From Deltaproteobacteria bacterium (GTDB taxonomy: Bacteria > Myxococcota_A > Polyangia > Polyangiales > Ga0077539): 64,000 nt of DNA. The notes beneath the pieces were generated by a model. The model was not told the origin of the DNA, ran no database searches, and saw nothing but the letters and a program-made list of their open reading frames with translations. Where the stretch lies: contig CANJUR010000012.1 of NCBI GenBank assembly GCA_947477565.1, positions 35,751 to 99,750 of the forward strand, given 5' to 3'. Shown piece after piece: positions 53,391-62,943 of this stretch (positions are counted from its first letter, which is position 1; the number at the start of each line of letters is the position of its first letter). Both the position numbers and the translations under genes were made by a program.

Positions 53391-53511
53391 GCGTCTCGAC
53401 GACCTCGGCGGGCACTCTAGCAAACCGGTCGCGCCGCCGGGGGGGCGCTGTTTGGGCAGTGTAGATCTCCCCGTCCGTGGTGTTCGTGCTACCCCGCGCT
53501 GCAACCCCCCC

Positions 53512-54663
53512 ATGAACCTCGCGGTCTACGTGCACTTCCCCTGGTGCCTCCAGCGCTGCCCGTACTGCGACTTCGCGACGGAGGCGATCAACCCCTCGCG
53601 CATCCCGCACGCCCGTTACGCCGACGCCGTCGTGCGCGAACTCGGCCTGCGCCTCGACGCGCTTCCGCCGGGTGCCCGCGCCCGCACCCTCTTTTTCGGC
53701 GGTGGCACCCCGAGCCTGTGGGAGCCCGCCGACCTCGGCCGCGTGATCGCAGCCGTCGCGCGCCGCGGCGACCTCCAGGAGATTACCGTGGAGTGTAATC
53801 CCACCTCCCTCGATGCGGAGCGTTGCGCGCGCTGGAAGGACCTCGGCGTCGATCGGGTGTCCATCGGGGTGCAGTCCCTGCGCGACGAGCACTTGCGATA
53901 CCTCGGCCGCCTGCACAACGCCGCCGGGGCCTCCCTCGCGGTGCAAACGGCCGTGCGCTCCGGGGCGTTGCGGGTGTCCGCGGACGTGATGTTCGGTCTG
54001 GCGGAGCAGACCATCGAGGCGCTGACGGAAGACCTCCGCGCGCTGCTCGGCGAAGGGGTGGAGCACCTCTCCTGCTATGCGCTCACCATCGAGCCGGGCA
54101 CGCGCTTCGGCGAACTGGCGCGCAAGGGACGATTGCCTCGGCTCGAGGACGACCGCGTGGCGACGATGTACGAGGCCGTCGAGCGCACCTGCGAGGACGC
54201 AGGGCTGGGTCACTACGAGGTGTCCAACTACGCGCGCCCGGGGGCGACGAGCCGGCACAACGAGGCCTACTGGCGGGGCGAGTGGTACCTCGGGCTCGGC
54301 GCCGGGGCCGTGGGCTGCACCGCGGTCACGGAAGACGGGCGCGCGGGCGAGCGCTGGCGTAACGCCGCCGACGCGGAGGCGTACTGCACAGCGCTGGAGC
54401 GGGGAGAGTTTCCGCCCGCGGAGACCGAGGCGATCGGGCCGGAGACGCGGGTACAGGAAGGCCTGATGCTCGGGTTGCGCACCGCCCTCGGAGTGGACCT
54501 CGCAGGGCTTGCGGCGCGCACCGGGGTCGATCCCCGCGTGGGGCGCGAGGCGGCGGTGGCGCGAGAGTGCGCGCGCGGCAACCTGATCGACGAGGGCGTG
54601 CGTTGGAGCATTCCGCGTTCGCGCTGGCTGCTCGCGGATGACATCGTCGCGCGCTTGTTTTGA
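53512..54663 (+). CDS. hemW: Radical SAM heme chaperone HemW
   Basis: A 383-residue HemW (formerly annotated as oxygen-independent coproporphyrinogen III oxidase-like). The radical SAM cluster Cys are C12, C16 and C19 in YVHFPWCLQRCPYCDF. LFFGGGTPSL, VECNPTSLDAE and VSIGVQSLRDEHLRYLGR follow. HemW-specific features are present: SRHNEAYWRG and GLGAGAVG, and the absence of the extra N-terminal region of true HemN. HemW binds heme and inserts it into target proteins such as respiratory enzymes. ATG 53512 matches the family N-terminus exactly; the frame is open much further upstream but would not be needed. Confidence 0.95.
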   Translation: MNLAVYVHFPWCLQRCPYCDFATEAINPSRIPHARYADAVVRELGLRLDALPPGARARTLFFGGGTPSLWEPADLGRVIAAVARRGDLQEITVECNPTSLDAERCARWKDLGVDRVSIGVQSLRDEHLRYLGRLHNAAGASLAVQTAVRSGALRVSADVMFGLAEQTIEALTEDLRALLGEGVEHLSCYALTIEPGTRFGELARKGRLPRLEDDRVATMYEAVERTCEDAGLGHYEVSNYARPGATSRHNEAYWRGEWYLGLGAGAVGCTAVTEDGRAGERWRNAADAEAYCTALERGEFPPAETEAIGPETRVQEGLMLGLRTALGVDLAGLAARTGVDPRVGREAAVARECARGNLIDEGVRWSIPRSRWLLADDIVARLF

Positions 54664-54691
54664 GCGGCGGGGCGGCCGAGGGGGGGGTGTG

Positions 54692-55846
54692 CTACCCGGC
54701 GATCGGGAGGCGCAGCAGCACGCGGGTGCCGTCGCCGTCGCTCTTCTCGAGCGCGAGCGCGCCGCCCTGATTTTCGACGAGCGCGCGGGCGGTGATGAGG
54801 CCGAGGCCGAGGTTGCCGGGGTTGCCGCTGACGAGCGGCTCGAAGAGGCGGCTGCGGACGTCTTCCGGGATGCCCTTGCCGGTGTCCGCCACGGTGAAAA
54901 ACACCGCGCCGTTTTCCGCGCGCGCGCTCAGCGTGAGGGTGCCGCCGCCGCTCATCGCCTGCAGCGCATTTCTTACCAGCTTCTGTATTGCCCGCTGGAG
55001 CTGCGAGGGGTCCACGTACACCTGCGGGAGCGCCGGGCACTCCGAAACGATGTCGATGTTGCCTGGGAGTTCGAGGCCCGAGAGGGCGATCTCCATGAGC
55101 AGTTCTACGGGCACCACGCGGCGCTGGGCGGGGGTGACCCGGGCGTAGTCAACGAGGTCGGTGATGATCTCGTTGGCCCGCTTGACCTCGTCCTGAATGA
55201 TGCTGAGCGCGCGCCGAAGGTCGTCGTCCATCGTGGGGCTGGCGAGCTGCACCAGGTACGCGGCGTTTTTGATCGATCCGAGCGGGTTGCGAATCTGGTG
55301 TGCGAGGCTTCCGGCGAAGAGGCCGATGACCGCGAGGCGCTCGCGGCGGATGAGTTCGGCCTGCGCATCGAGCAGGGCTGCGGTGCGCTCCTGCATCCGG
55401 AGTTCGAGCGCGATGGTGACCTCGCGCAGGGTCTCCTCGGCGCGCTTGATGGGGGTAATATCGTGAATGATTCCGACGAGGTGCGTGATGATGCCGTCCG
55501 CGCCGTGCAGCGGAACCTTCGACGTGGACAGCGTGTGCTGTTGGCCCTGCTTGTCGGTGATCGGCTCCTCGGTGATCTCCACGGGCAGTCCGAGGGTGAA
55601 CATCTCGGCGTCCTTGGCGCGAAACCAGTCGGCTTGATCCTGTGGAAAAAAATCGTAGTCCGTGCGGCCGATCATCTCCGCGCGCGGGATGCCGAGCATC
55701 GCCTCCATCGCGCGGTTGAGAATCACGAAGCGGAAGTCACGATCCTTCACGAAGATCGGGTGCGCGAGGTGGTCGATGATCGAGAGAAGAAACTCTGGGT
55801 TAAGCCCTTCAGGGGGCGGCACCGCTTCGTCGTCGGGGACGTTCAT
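54692..55846 (-). CDS. PAS-domain sensor histidine kinase
   Basis: A 384-residue cytoplasmic histidine kinase. ATG 55846 is chosen (MNVPDDEAVPPPEGL). A PAS domain (about 18-135) has LLSIIDHLAHPIFVKDRDFRF and GRTDYDFFPQ, plus the PAC-like GIIHDITPIKRAE. The coiled-coil/H-box has H183 in SLAHQIRNPLGSI. ATP-binding motifs include the N-box LVRNALQAM, the G1 region DTGKGIP and GLGLITARALVENQGG. No transmembrane helix or receiver is seen, so it senses an internal signal and must phosphorylate a regulator encoded elsewhere; the NtrC-type gene at 42138 is not adjacent. It is convergent with hemW (stops 28 bases apart). Confidence 0.95.
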   Translation of the reverse strand: MNVPDDEAVPPPEGLNPEFLLSIIDHLAHPIFVKDRDFRFVILNRAMEAMLGIPRAEMIGRTDYDFFPQDQADWFRAKDAEMFTLGLPVEITEEPITDKQGQQHTLSTSKVPLHGADGIITHLVGIIHDITPIKRAEETLREVTIALELRMQERTAALLDAQAELIRRERLAVIGLFAGSLAHQIRNPLGSIKNAAYLVQLASPTMDDDLRRALSIIQDEVKRANEIITDLVDYARVTPAQRRVVPVELLMEIALSGLELPGNIDIVSECPALPQVYVDPSQLQRAIQKLVRNALQAMSGGGTLTLSARAENGAVFFTVADTGKGIPEDVRSRLFEPLVSGNPGNLGLGLITARALVENQGGALALEKSDGDGTRVLLRLPIAG

Positions 55847-55868
55847 CGCGACGGGTCCTCTCTCTGAT

Positions 55869-56945
55869 TCAGTCTGAGCGGCGGTGGCGACGGCGCCAGA
55901 GCGCCCAGGCGAGGCCCAGCATGGCTGCGATGCCGCTCGGGTGGGCACCCCCGGTGCGGCCAACGACGCAGGCACACCCAGCGGCCGGGGACGGCGGTGC
56001 GAGGCTGGCGTCGAGGCCAGAGTCGAGGAGGGAGCCTGCGTCGATCACGACGCCCGCGTCGGGGAGCGTTGGGAGGGCGCAGATTTCGTTTTCGCAGTGG
56101 GTGCCGCGGGCGCAGTCGCGGTCGTCGAGGCAGGCGACGCAGCGAGCGGCGGCGTAGTCGCAGCGAGGTGTCGGGAGGGCGCACCGGCGACAGTCGCGGG
56201 TGCAGGGGAGCGCCCCGGAGGGGTAGAGATCGGCGGTAGGGAAGAGCCGGAAGCCGGTCGCGGCGAGGTCGCCGTCGGGGTGTTCGCCGCCGGCGACGTA
56301 CCAGTCGATGAGCGCGCCACCGATGCTGTCAAACCAATCGAGTTGGAAGGGGTAGAGCCCCGGCGCGGCGAAGCGGAGCACGCGGCGATCGACCCGCGGC
56401 GCGGTGCCGTCGGCGAAGGCGAAGACCGGCACCGGACCCACGTCGAAGGCCATGCCGTCGTCGTGGCCCCACGCGAAGGTGTACGTCCCGGCTGCGCGCA
56501 CCGCGAACCACCCACGCAGCCGAAGCACCGCGCCGCCGTGGGTGGAGTAGCGCCCCGGGGGCAGGCCCGCGAGCGGTCGGCACGGGTGCATCTGCTCGGC
56601 GAGCGGGTCCTGGAATGGCAGGCACATCGTTGTCGGCGCGCTGCGTCCGAGGGAATCGACGGTGGTGCCGTTGGTGAAGTCCACCTGCGGGAGCGGACCG
56701 CACCACTCGTCGAAGGACGGCGTGATGGACGTGCCCGCGAGGATGTCCCGGGCGTGCGCGAGGTTGTACGGCGTGCCGTGGAAGAACGAGAGGACGAACA
56801 TCGCCTGAACGCCGGTGCCGGATGTCGCGGGGACGGGCCCCTCGCGCAGCGCCGCGGGGATGTCCAACGGCTGCGCGGCCGCCTGTCGCGGGTGTGCCGC
56901 GACCGCCATCACCACAACTACCAGGCTCGCTCGCACTGCTCGCAC
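55869..56945 (-). CDS. MYXO-CTERM surface protein with fibro-slime/PA14-like domain
   Basis: A 358-residue exported protein. GTG 56945 gives a signal peptide (hydrophobic, ending near AAAQ); a second GTG lies 9 bases downstream. The main domain (about 60-260) has FHGTPYNLAHARDILAG, GGAVLRLRGWFAVRAAGTY, FAWGHDDGMAFDVG and YPFQLDWFDSIGGALIDWYV, a pattern shared by fibro-slime/PA14-type carbohydrate-binding domains. A Cys-rich segment (CTRDCRRCALPTPRCDY...CVACLDDRDC) follows, and the end is a MYXO-CTERM-type tail (GCACVVGRTGG, hydrophobic stretch, WRRRHRR). MYXO-CTERM tails are processed for surface anchoring in myxobacteria. Confidence 0.85.
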   Translation of the reverse strand: MRAVRASLVVVVMAVAAHPRQAAAQPLDIPAALREGPVPATSGTGVQAMFVLSFFHGTPYNLAHARDILAGTSITPSFDEWCGPLPQVDFTNGTTVDSLGRSAPTTMCLPFQDPLAEQMHPCRPLAGLPPGRYSTHGGAVLRLRGWFAVRAAGTYTFAWGHDDGMAFDVGPVPVFAFADGTAPRVDRRVLRFAAPGLYPFQLDWFDSIGGALIDWYVAGGEHPDGDLAATGFRLFPTADLYPSGALPCTRDCRRCALPTPRCDYAAARCVACLDDRDCARGTHCENEICALPTLPDAGVVIDAGSLLDSGLDASLAPPSPAAGCACVVGRTGGAHPSGIAAMLGLAWALWRRRHRRSD

Positions 56946-57000
56946 GGCCCCTAAGATAACAGAGAGACCGTGTCTCCCGACGAACGAACTCCCGGCCCGC

Positions 57001-58026
57001 TTACCGGCCCTGTAAACGACGAAAGCGAACCCGGAGGTTGGCTCCCGCGAGCGGCCGCCAGCCGCCGTAGCGGGCGCAGCTCGCGGCATCGTTGGCGAGC
57101 TCGAAGCGCCAGCGCGTGACCCCTGGCGCCGCGGCCTCGACGGCGATCTCGCGGGCGACCTCGAGTACCGCGCGATCGAGGGAGGCGACGCCGGAACTGC
57201 GGGTCAGCGCGATGGCGGGCGGTCCCGCGTCGGCGTCGGTGATGGTGAGATCGACGAGGAGGGCCTGGTAGGACGAGCACGCCGGGGTTCCGGGGCCGAA
57301 GCCGAGCGAGGTGAAGCTGTTGGCGTGAAGCGCGTCGAGTTCGCTCGCCGCGGAGCGCGCCCCGGACGACTCGGACGGATTGAAGCGCGGCAAGGAGATC
57401 GACGGGGCGCGGTCCACCGCCGGCGCGAGCGCGCGAACAGAGATGTGACTGGCGATCTCCTCGGCGACCCGGGTGGAGAGAACCCGTGCGGCGCGCGCAG
57501 TCCCCGGGGCGTCGATGTGATCGTTGGCGTGGAGGCCCTCGAGCATCGGTGCGAGGGCGATGGCGCGAATCTCCTGGCGCCGCTGCTCGGCCGTGGGCTG
57601 GACGGCGGCGAGCTGCAGCGAGAGGTCGCGCGCACCCGTGAGCAGCGCGCTGGCGCGGAGGTTCGTCGGAACGGCCGGCGCCCCTGCGTCGGGCTGCGCG
57701 GGCTCGATGGGAGGCGCGGGCATCGGCAGGACGTCGGTGCCACCCTCCGCCGTAAGAATCGTCGAAGTGGTCGTCGCGACCGGCGTGGACGAGGCAACGC
57801 GCGCGGCCGGAGCGGCGCTCGTGGGCGTGGGCGTGGGCGGTGGCGTGGGCGGCGTGGGTGTCGGCGGCGGCGTGGGTGTCGGCGGCGGTGGGGCGAGGTC
57901 GAGATCGATGGTGGCAGCGCGCGGTGGCGGCACGGTGGTTGGGGCGACGCGCACCGTCGCGACGAGCAGCACGAGGCCGACGTGCATCACGACAGAGGCG
58001 ACGACAGCGGGCCAGGAATAACGCAC
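57001..58026 (-). CDS. TonB-like energy transducer family protein
   Basis: A 341-residue protein starting at GTG 58026 (VRYSWPAVVASVVMHVGLVLLVATV), a single N-terminal transmembrane helix. A PTPTPP-type repeat (about 57790-57890) forms a long periplasmic linker. The C-terminal domain contains SYQALLVDLTITDADAG, LTRSSGVASLDRAVLEVAREI and a final beta strand (LRVRFRRL), the TonB C-terminal layout. TonB couples the proton-motive force, via ExbB/ExbD, to outer-membrane receptors such as the one at 16503. No exbBD is seen here. It lies 55 bases upstream of the MYXO-CTERM gene on the same strand. Confidence 0.8.
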   Translation of the reverse strand: MRYSWPAVVASVVMHVGLVLLVATVRVAPTTVPPPRAATIDLDLAPPPPTPTPPPTPTPPTPPPTPTPTSAAPAARVASSTPVATTTSTILTAEGGTDVLPMPAPPIEPAQPDAGAPAVPTNLRASALLTGARDLSLQLAAVQPTAEQRRQEIRAIALAPMLEGLHANDHIDAPGTARAARVLSTRVAEEIASHISVRALAPAVDRAPSISLPRFNPSESSGARSAASELDALHANSFTSLGFGPGTPACSSYQALLVDLTITDADAGPPAIALTRSSGVASLDRAVLEVAREIAVEAAAPGVTRWRFELANDAASCARYGGWRPLAGANLRVRFRRLQGR

Positions 58027-58230
58027 GATTGTGGGGTAACCGCGGGGGGGCGGAGATTGTTCTCCGGCCGACCGCCGGAGTGCTGCGGATGCAGCGACGA
58101 AGTGCTTTACCTCGCACCGGGCATGTCGCACCAACCCACCGGAGCGAATGACCGACGCTCTCCGCGCGTGCCGCCCGCGTTCTGTTTCCGCTTCTGGGGG
58201 TCCTGTCCCAGACCGAGAGCGCGGTGCCCT

Positions 58231-59367
58231 TCAGCGCTGCACGCGCTGCCACGCATCGATGACGCGCGCGGTGGCCTCCGCGGACGTCTCGCCCAGCGCG
58301 GAGAGGTGTCCCATCTTCCGTCCCGGCCGGGCGACCCGCTTACCGTAGAGGTGCAGCCGCACCCCAGGGATCTCCAGCGCCCGCTCGAAGTGCGGCGGTT
58401 GGTCCCCCACCCAGAGGTCCCCAAGGAGGTTGTGGATCGCCGCGGGCCTCACGACCTCCGTAGACCCCAGCGGCAGGTCGCACACCGCCCGCACCGCCTG
58501 CTCGAACTGGCTCGTCACGCAGCCGACCTCGGTCCCGTGGAAGCTGTTGTGCGGCCGCGGCGCGAGCTCGTTTACGCGCAGCGCGCCTCCTGCTCCAAGA
58601 AACAGCTCCACCACCAGGAGGCCCTCCACGGCCATCGCCTCGGCGATGCCGCGCGCGATGTCCGTCGCCTCGCGTAATACCTTATCTGGTAAACCTGCGG
58701 GAATCACCGACCAGGTCAGCACGCCGTCGTCGTGGTGGTTTTGCGCGACCGGGTGCACCGCCACGCGGCCCGATGGCGTGCGCGCGACCAGCACCGAGAG
58801 CTCGGCCTCGAGCGCCACGGCCCGCTCCACCACGCACGGCATCGCGCCGAGCGCAGCCCATACCGCCGCTCCCTCGTTGGCGTCGCTCATCCGGGCCTGG
58901 CCCCGGCCGTCGTAGCCGCCGGTGCACGACTTCACGAAGCAGCGCGGACCCAGCGTCGCGACCGCGCTGCATAGCTCCGCAACGCTCGTCACGAGGCGCC
59001 ACTCCACCGTCGGAAATCCATGTTCGCTCAGCCACTGTCGCTGCCTCCCGCGGTCTTGAATCACCGCGAGCACCTCGCTACCCGGTCGGATCGGGGCGTA
59101 CCGACGCACTGCGGCCATGCTGGCCGGGGCGATCTTCTCGATCTCGAGCGTGACCACGGCGCAGTGCCGCGCGAGGTCTGCCGCGGCGAAGTCGTCATCG
59201 AAGGCCGCGGCGAGGCAGCGCTCCACCACGAAGCGCGCGGCGCACGACGGATCCGGGTCGAGCACATGAACCTTGTACCCGAGTGGCCGAGCGGCCATCG
59301 CGGTCATGCGACCGAGTTGTCCGCCGCCGAGGATTCCGAGCGTCGCGCCCGGAAGGATGGCGGTCAC
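58231..59367 (-). CDS. purK: N5-carboxyaminoimidazole ribonucleotide synthase
   Basis: A 378-residue ATP-grasp enzyme of purine biosynthesis. It uses ATP and bicarbonate to carboxylate AIR to N5-CAIR. The pre-ATP-grasp motif [12 protein letters not shown] is at the N-terminus. The ATP-binding core has [31 protein letters not shown] and [13 protein letters not shown], all diagnostic. The C-terminal domain ([21 protein letters not shown]) is typical. GTG 59367 overlaps the purE TGA (GTGA), so purE and purK form a translationally coupled pair. Confidence 0.96.
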   Translation of the reverse strand: MTAILPGATLGILGGGQLGRMTAMAARPLGYKVHVLDPDPSCAARFVVERCLAAAFDDDFAAADLARHCAVVTLEIEKIAPASMAAVRRYAPIRPGSEVLAVIQDRGRQRQWLSEHGFPTVEWRLVTSVAELCSAVATLGPRCFVKSCTGGYDGRGQARMSDANEGAAVWAALGAMPCVVERAVALEAELSVLVARTPSGRVAVHPVAQNHHDDGVLTWSVIPAGLPDKVLREATDIARGIAEAMAVEGLLVVELFLGAGGALRVNELAPRPHNSFHGTEVGCVTSQFEQAVRAVCDLPLGSTEVVRPAAIHNLLGDLWVGDQPPHFERALEIPGVRLHLYGKRVARPGRKMGHLSALGETSAEATARVIDAWQRVQR

Positions 59368-59861
59368 TCCAGCACCCGCTTCGCCATGACCTCTTCGGTG
59401 CGCTGCGTTCGCCAGGCACGCAGTCGCTCGCGCACGGCGCGGTCGCGTACACCGAGGATGCTCGCGGCGAGCAGTGCCGCGTTGGCCGCCCCGGGCTTGC
59501 CGATGGCGAGCGTGGCGACCGGTATCCCCCTGGGCATCTGCACGATGCTCAGAAGCGAATCGACGCCGTTGAGCAGAGTCGCTGGGATGGGTACGCCCAG
59601 CACGGGCAGCACGGTCTTCGCGGCGACCATTCCCGGGAGGTGGGCGGCACCGCCGGCGCCCGCGATGATGACCTCGAGCCCGCGCGACTCCGCCGTCGAG
59701 GCGTACTCAAACATCCAGTCGGGCGTGCGGTGCGCCGACACCACGAGCACCTCGTGCGCGATCTCCAGCGCAGTCAGGATCTCCCTTGCGGGCGTGAGGG
59801 TTTCGAGGTCCGAGGCGCTGCCCATGATGATCCCCACGAGGGGATGCAATGTGTCCGTCAT
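59364..59861 (-). CDS. purE: N5-carboxyaminoimidazole ribonucleotide mutase
   Basis: A 165-residue class I PurE, which converts N5-CAIR to CAIR after PurK. The length and the sequence [22 protein letters not shown] (the active-site His), [14 protein letters not shown] and [19 protein letters not shown] are diagnostic. ATG 59861 (MTDTLHPL) is chosen; a start 18 bases upstream would add six unneeded residues. Its presence with PurK shows the bacterial two-step route to CAIR. Confidence 0.97.
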   Translation of the reverse strand: MTDTLHPLVGIIMGSASDLETLTPAREILTALEIAHEVLVVSAHRTPDWMFEYASTAESRGLEVIIAGAGGAAHLPGMVAAKTVLPVLGVPIPATLLNGVDSLLSIVQMPRGIPVATLAIGKPGAANAALLAASILGVRDRAVRERLRAWRTQRTEEVMAKRVLE

Positions 59862-59921
59862 CGGGGCGGAGGATAGCAACAGTGACGGGCCTCGCGCGGT
59901 TGTGATGTACTAGAAACCCTG

Positions 59922-61811
59922 ATGCGAACGGCTGTGCTCCGCGGGTCATGGACCCTGGTTTTGGCGTTGCTGGGTTGCACGAGCGGGACGTCTCCGAGTG
60001 ACATCGTGACCAAGCCCGACGCGGGCTTCACCGACCTCGGGACGGCGGCAGACGCGATCGCGACGCCCGATGCGGTGGCGACGCCCGATCGCCCGATGGC
60101 GGTCTGCGTGGACACCGACTCGGACGGCATCTCCGACCGCGACGAGGGCGCGCCCGCGCTCGACACGGACGGCGACCGCACGCCGGACTACATGGACACG
60201 GACTCCGACGGCGACGGGTTTAGCGACGCCGATGAGGCTGCGCGGCGGTACCCCGGGTTCGAGATGGATGCGGTTCCGGTTTTCTGCGGCAACCAGCCCA
60301 ATAACTGTGACGCCCCGCCGGACAACTTCGCCAACCAGCGCGACCTCGACTCGGACAACGACGGACTCACGGACGCCGAAGAGCGCACGGCGATGACCAA
60401 CCCGTGCGCGGAGGACACCGACCGTGACGGCTTCGCCGATCTCGCGGAGGTCGCGGCGCGCAGCAACCCCCGGGATGGCACCTCGCGTCCGCCAGAAAAC
60501 TCTCTGTACGTGACGCTGCCGTACTACGCGCCGGGCACGACCGGGGTGCGCGAGACGCGGGAGTTCACCTTCGCGACGCGCATCCGCGAGGCCGACGTGT
60601 TCTTCCTCGTGGACAACTCCGCGAGCATGGATCCCACCATCGCCAACCTCCGCAGCAACCTTCAGACGGTGATCATTCCGGGCATCCAGGGGGCGATCCC
60701 CGATGCGCGCCTCGGGGTCGGCTCCTTCGACTCGATGCCCGACGCACCGGAAGGAACCACCCCCGTCGATGGCCTCGACGACGGCGTTGCGGGGCGTCCT
60801 GGGGACTACACGTTCTGGGTGCGCCAGCGCATGACGACCAACACCATGGACGTGCAGCGCGCCTTCGACGGCATGCGCACCATCGTGCAGGACAGCGGCG
60901 GCCACTTCCTCGGTGGCGACGCGCCGGAGTGTCAGATCGAGGCGATGTACGAGGCGCTCGTCGGCGACGGAACGCAGGGGATGACCTCCGGCACCGCCCC
61001 GATGCCGATTCGCGGGCTGCCCGGATCGTTGCGCAGCGTGACCAACGCGCTCGACCCGATGGGCAACGGCTGGGTCGCGCCGGTGGATGCGACGCGCGAC
61101 TGCCCGGAGACCGGCGAGGCCTTCGGGTGGGCGTGCTTCCGTCAGGGGCGAGTACCCATCCTGGTGATGTTCTCCGATGCCGGGTGGTACGACGGTCCGC
61201 AGGTTGGCTCGCCGCGCAGCATCCACGGCCATCGCTACCCCGAACTGGCGGCTGCGATGATGTCTCGTGGCGCCCTGTTTCTGGGCGTTGATGTATCGAC
61301 CTTCGGCACCACCGGGCCGACCTACGCCAACTCCGCGTACCTCGCCGCCGCGACCGGATCGCTCAACGCGATGCGCCGCGCGGTGGTGTTTGCGCCCGCT
61401 TCGAGCGGCGGCCTCGACCGCACCGCTGCGGGCATCGTCGATGCGGTGCGCGTCCTCGCCAACGAGACGCGCCAAAACATCACCACGACGGTTCTCGCAG
61501 ACGCGGCGGAGATGCGCCTGCCCACGGGCCGCACGACGGCCAACTTCGTCCAGATGGTCACGCCGGTGCGTGCCGAGCCCGAGTCGCCGACGGGCTACGA
61601 GCGCCACGACGACCGCACGTTTTTCGGCGTACTGCCGAGCACTCGCGTGGTCTTCCGGGTGAGCTTCTATAACGACTTCATGGAGGGCACCGACGCCGCG
61701 CGGGTCTTCCAGGCGAGCGTGATCGTTCAGGGCCGGGCGCGCAGCGAGGTCGATCGGCGCCCGGTGTTCATCGTCGTCCCGGCGCGTGGCGGCGGCCTGC
61801 CGCCGGGGTGA
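59922..61811 (+). CDS. VWA lipoprotein with thrombospondin type 3-like calcium repeats
   Basis: A 629-residue lipoprotein (lipobox LALLGC) starting at ATG 59922. Residues of about 65-190 hold repeated calcium loops such as DTDSDGISDRDEG, DTDSDGDGFSDADE, DLDSDNDGLTDAEE and DTDRDGFADLAE (thrombospondin type 3/OmpA-TSP type). The VWA domain follows: DVFFLVDNSASMDP (MIDAS DxSxS), DARLGVGSFDS and VPILVMFSDAGWYDG, with insertions. The C-terminal region is beta-rich (VVFRVSFYNDFMEG, VFQASVIVQGRA). It is divergent from purE, with 60 bases between starts. A surface adhesive or binding role is inferred. Confidence 0.9.
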   Translation: MRTAVLRGSWTLVLALLGCTSGTSPSDIVTKPDAGFTDLGTAADAIATPDAVATPDRPMAVCVDTDSDGISDRDEGAPALDTDGDRTPDYMDTDSDGDGFSDADEAARRYPGFEMDAVPVFCGNQPNNCDAPPDNFANQRDLDSDNDGLTDAEERTAMTNPCAEDTDRDGFADLAEVAARSNPRDGTSRPPENSLYVTLPYYAPGTTGVRETREFTFATRIREADVFFLVDNSASMDPTIANLRSNLQTVIIPGIQGAIPDARLGVGSFDSMPDAPEGTTPVDGLDDGVAGRPGDYTFWVRQRMTTNTMDVQRAFDGMRTIVQDSGGHFLGGDAPECQIEAMYEALVGDGTQGMTSGTAPMPIRGLPGSLRSVTNALDPMGNGWVAPVDATRDCPETGEAFGWACFRQGRVPILVMFSDAGWYDGPQVGSPRSIHGHRYPELAAAMMSRGALFLGVDVSTFGTTGPTYANSAYLAAATGSLNAMRRAVVFAPASSGGLDRTAAGIVDAVRVLANETRQNITTTVLADAAEMRLPTGRTTANFVQMVTPVRAEPESPTGYERHDDRTFFGVLPSTRVVFRVSFYNDFMEGTDAARVFQASVIVQGRARSEVDRRPVFIVVPARGGGLPPG

Positions 61812-62088
61812 TCGGGGTGGCTCGGTACGCGTTCACTCGCTCAAGTGATCCGAACCAGCCTCCCGCACTCTCAGTGCTGCAGCACAAAGCTCTCACGGAA
61901 GCTGGGCGTCAGACCTCTCGACCGCAACTCCACTCGCGAGTTTCCCCACCCTAAGCTCTCTGCTTCTTCGCGAAGCTTTTTCCTCCTCGTCTCGCCGCGC
62001 CCTCGTGGGGCGATGGCCCGCACGACGTGACGGTCACCGCCGCGATCGCATCCTTGAGCGCCTGCGCCCTTCGCCCATCGCGGGAGCA

Positions 62089-62412
62089 TCAGCACCACGG
62101 CCTTCGCATGCACTGCCTGGGCACCGGCGCGAAGACCTGCGTGTCGCCCTGCACGCCATGCGTGGTGCAGTACATCCAGAACGTGAGCATGGGTGCGCGG
62201 GTCCATCGCCGGGCGGCCCCCGCTTCGGCGTTGGCGCGGATGCGCGCATCGAGCGACGTCAGATCGAGCCCCATGATCACCGCCTCGGCCTCGCGCACGG
62301 AGTGATCACACGGCACTCGATCATCGAGGGTGAACACGCCCAGCTCGATCTGATGACGCTGCGGGCGCTGAACCAGCGCATCGATGCGTGGAGAGGCGGG
62401 AATCGCGATCAT
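62089..62412 (-). pseudogene. IS1182-type transposase N-terminal remnant (second)
   Basis: On the minus strand, from ATG 62412, the first 90 or so codons resemble the start of IS1182-family transposases. LDDRVPCDHSVREAEAVI matches the family block LVPEDHPVR-x3-VV, GLDLTSLDARIRANAE matches the LDLSALxARI block, and TRAPMLTFWMYCTTHGVQG matches the PRMLLxLLLYAYxxGVRS block. After GDTQ the frame departs from the family and stops at 62089. The catalytic DDE part is absent. It differs in detail from the remnant at 40858-41007, so the two belong to different subgroups. Confidence 0.65.
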
Positions 62413-62584
62413 CGGAGCGCGAGAATCAAGTAGCGAGTGCTGCGTAGTTATCATTAATTATACGTTAATTCGTAAGATTTGGATGCGGCGCGCAGGGGTT
62501 GATACTGACCTTCTCAGTCGGCTGCTCCTCGAGGGACTCGGGTTCGGTTGGTGAAAGTGCACGCCGAGCTTGACCGGTTGGGGT

Positions 62585-62780
62585 GGCGGATAGGACATCC
62601 AACGGCCCAGGGCGTGAGTAGTCCCCGCCGGTCGCCGCCCAGGCGGACGTCGTCGCGGCCCCGTCGGCGGTGCGATCAGCGGGTCCACGGATGACTACTT
62701 CGCGTAATAATCATTCCGTAAATTCGCATACTTAGACAGCATGAAGGCCATGGGGAGGACGGTTCGGACGCTGGATGGCC
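62585..62780. repeat. 196-bp direct repeat, left copy
   Basis: Begins GGCGGATAGGACATCC and ends GGACGCTGGATGGCC. It recurs at 63680-63875 with about five differences (roughly 97% identity), 1,095 bp away in the same orientation. Its right part contains an AT-rich block (TAATAATCATTCCGTAAATT, near 62706-62725) that contrasts with the GC-rich surroundings. Flanking sequence differs on both sides of the two copies, so the repeat has defined ends. No clear terminal inverted repeats were found, only a weak imperfect similarity between the ends. Confidence 0.9.
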
Positions 62781-62943
62781 GATGCGCACGGCGAGGGCGC
62801 GGTAGCCGAGGCACTCTTGACGCGCCGCGCCGCGAAATCAGGCTTTGGGAAGCAACTAAATAGGCATGTACGAGCGTTGAATGCACGACGCGGAATGGCC
62901 ATATCATCGCCCAACGCGTGCTCCGCGCCGAAAGGAACCGATC

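Noticed and set aside
62695..62907. A 70-codon minus-strand frame ending inside the left 196-bp repeat
   Set aside because: It crosses the repeat boundary into different flanking DNA, and the second repeat copy does not preserve the frame's upstream part.
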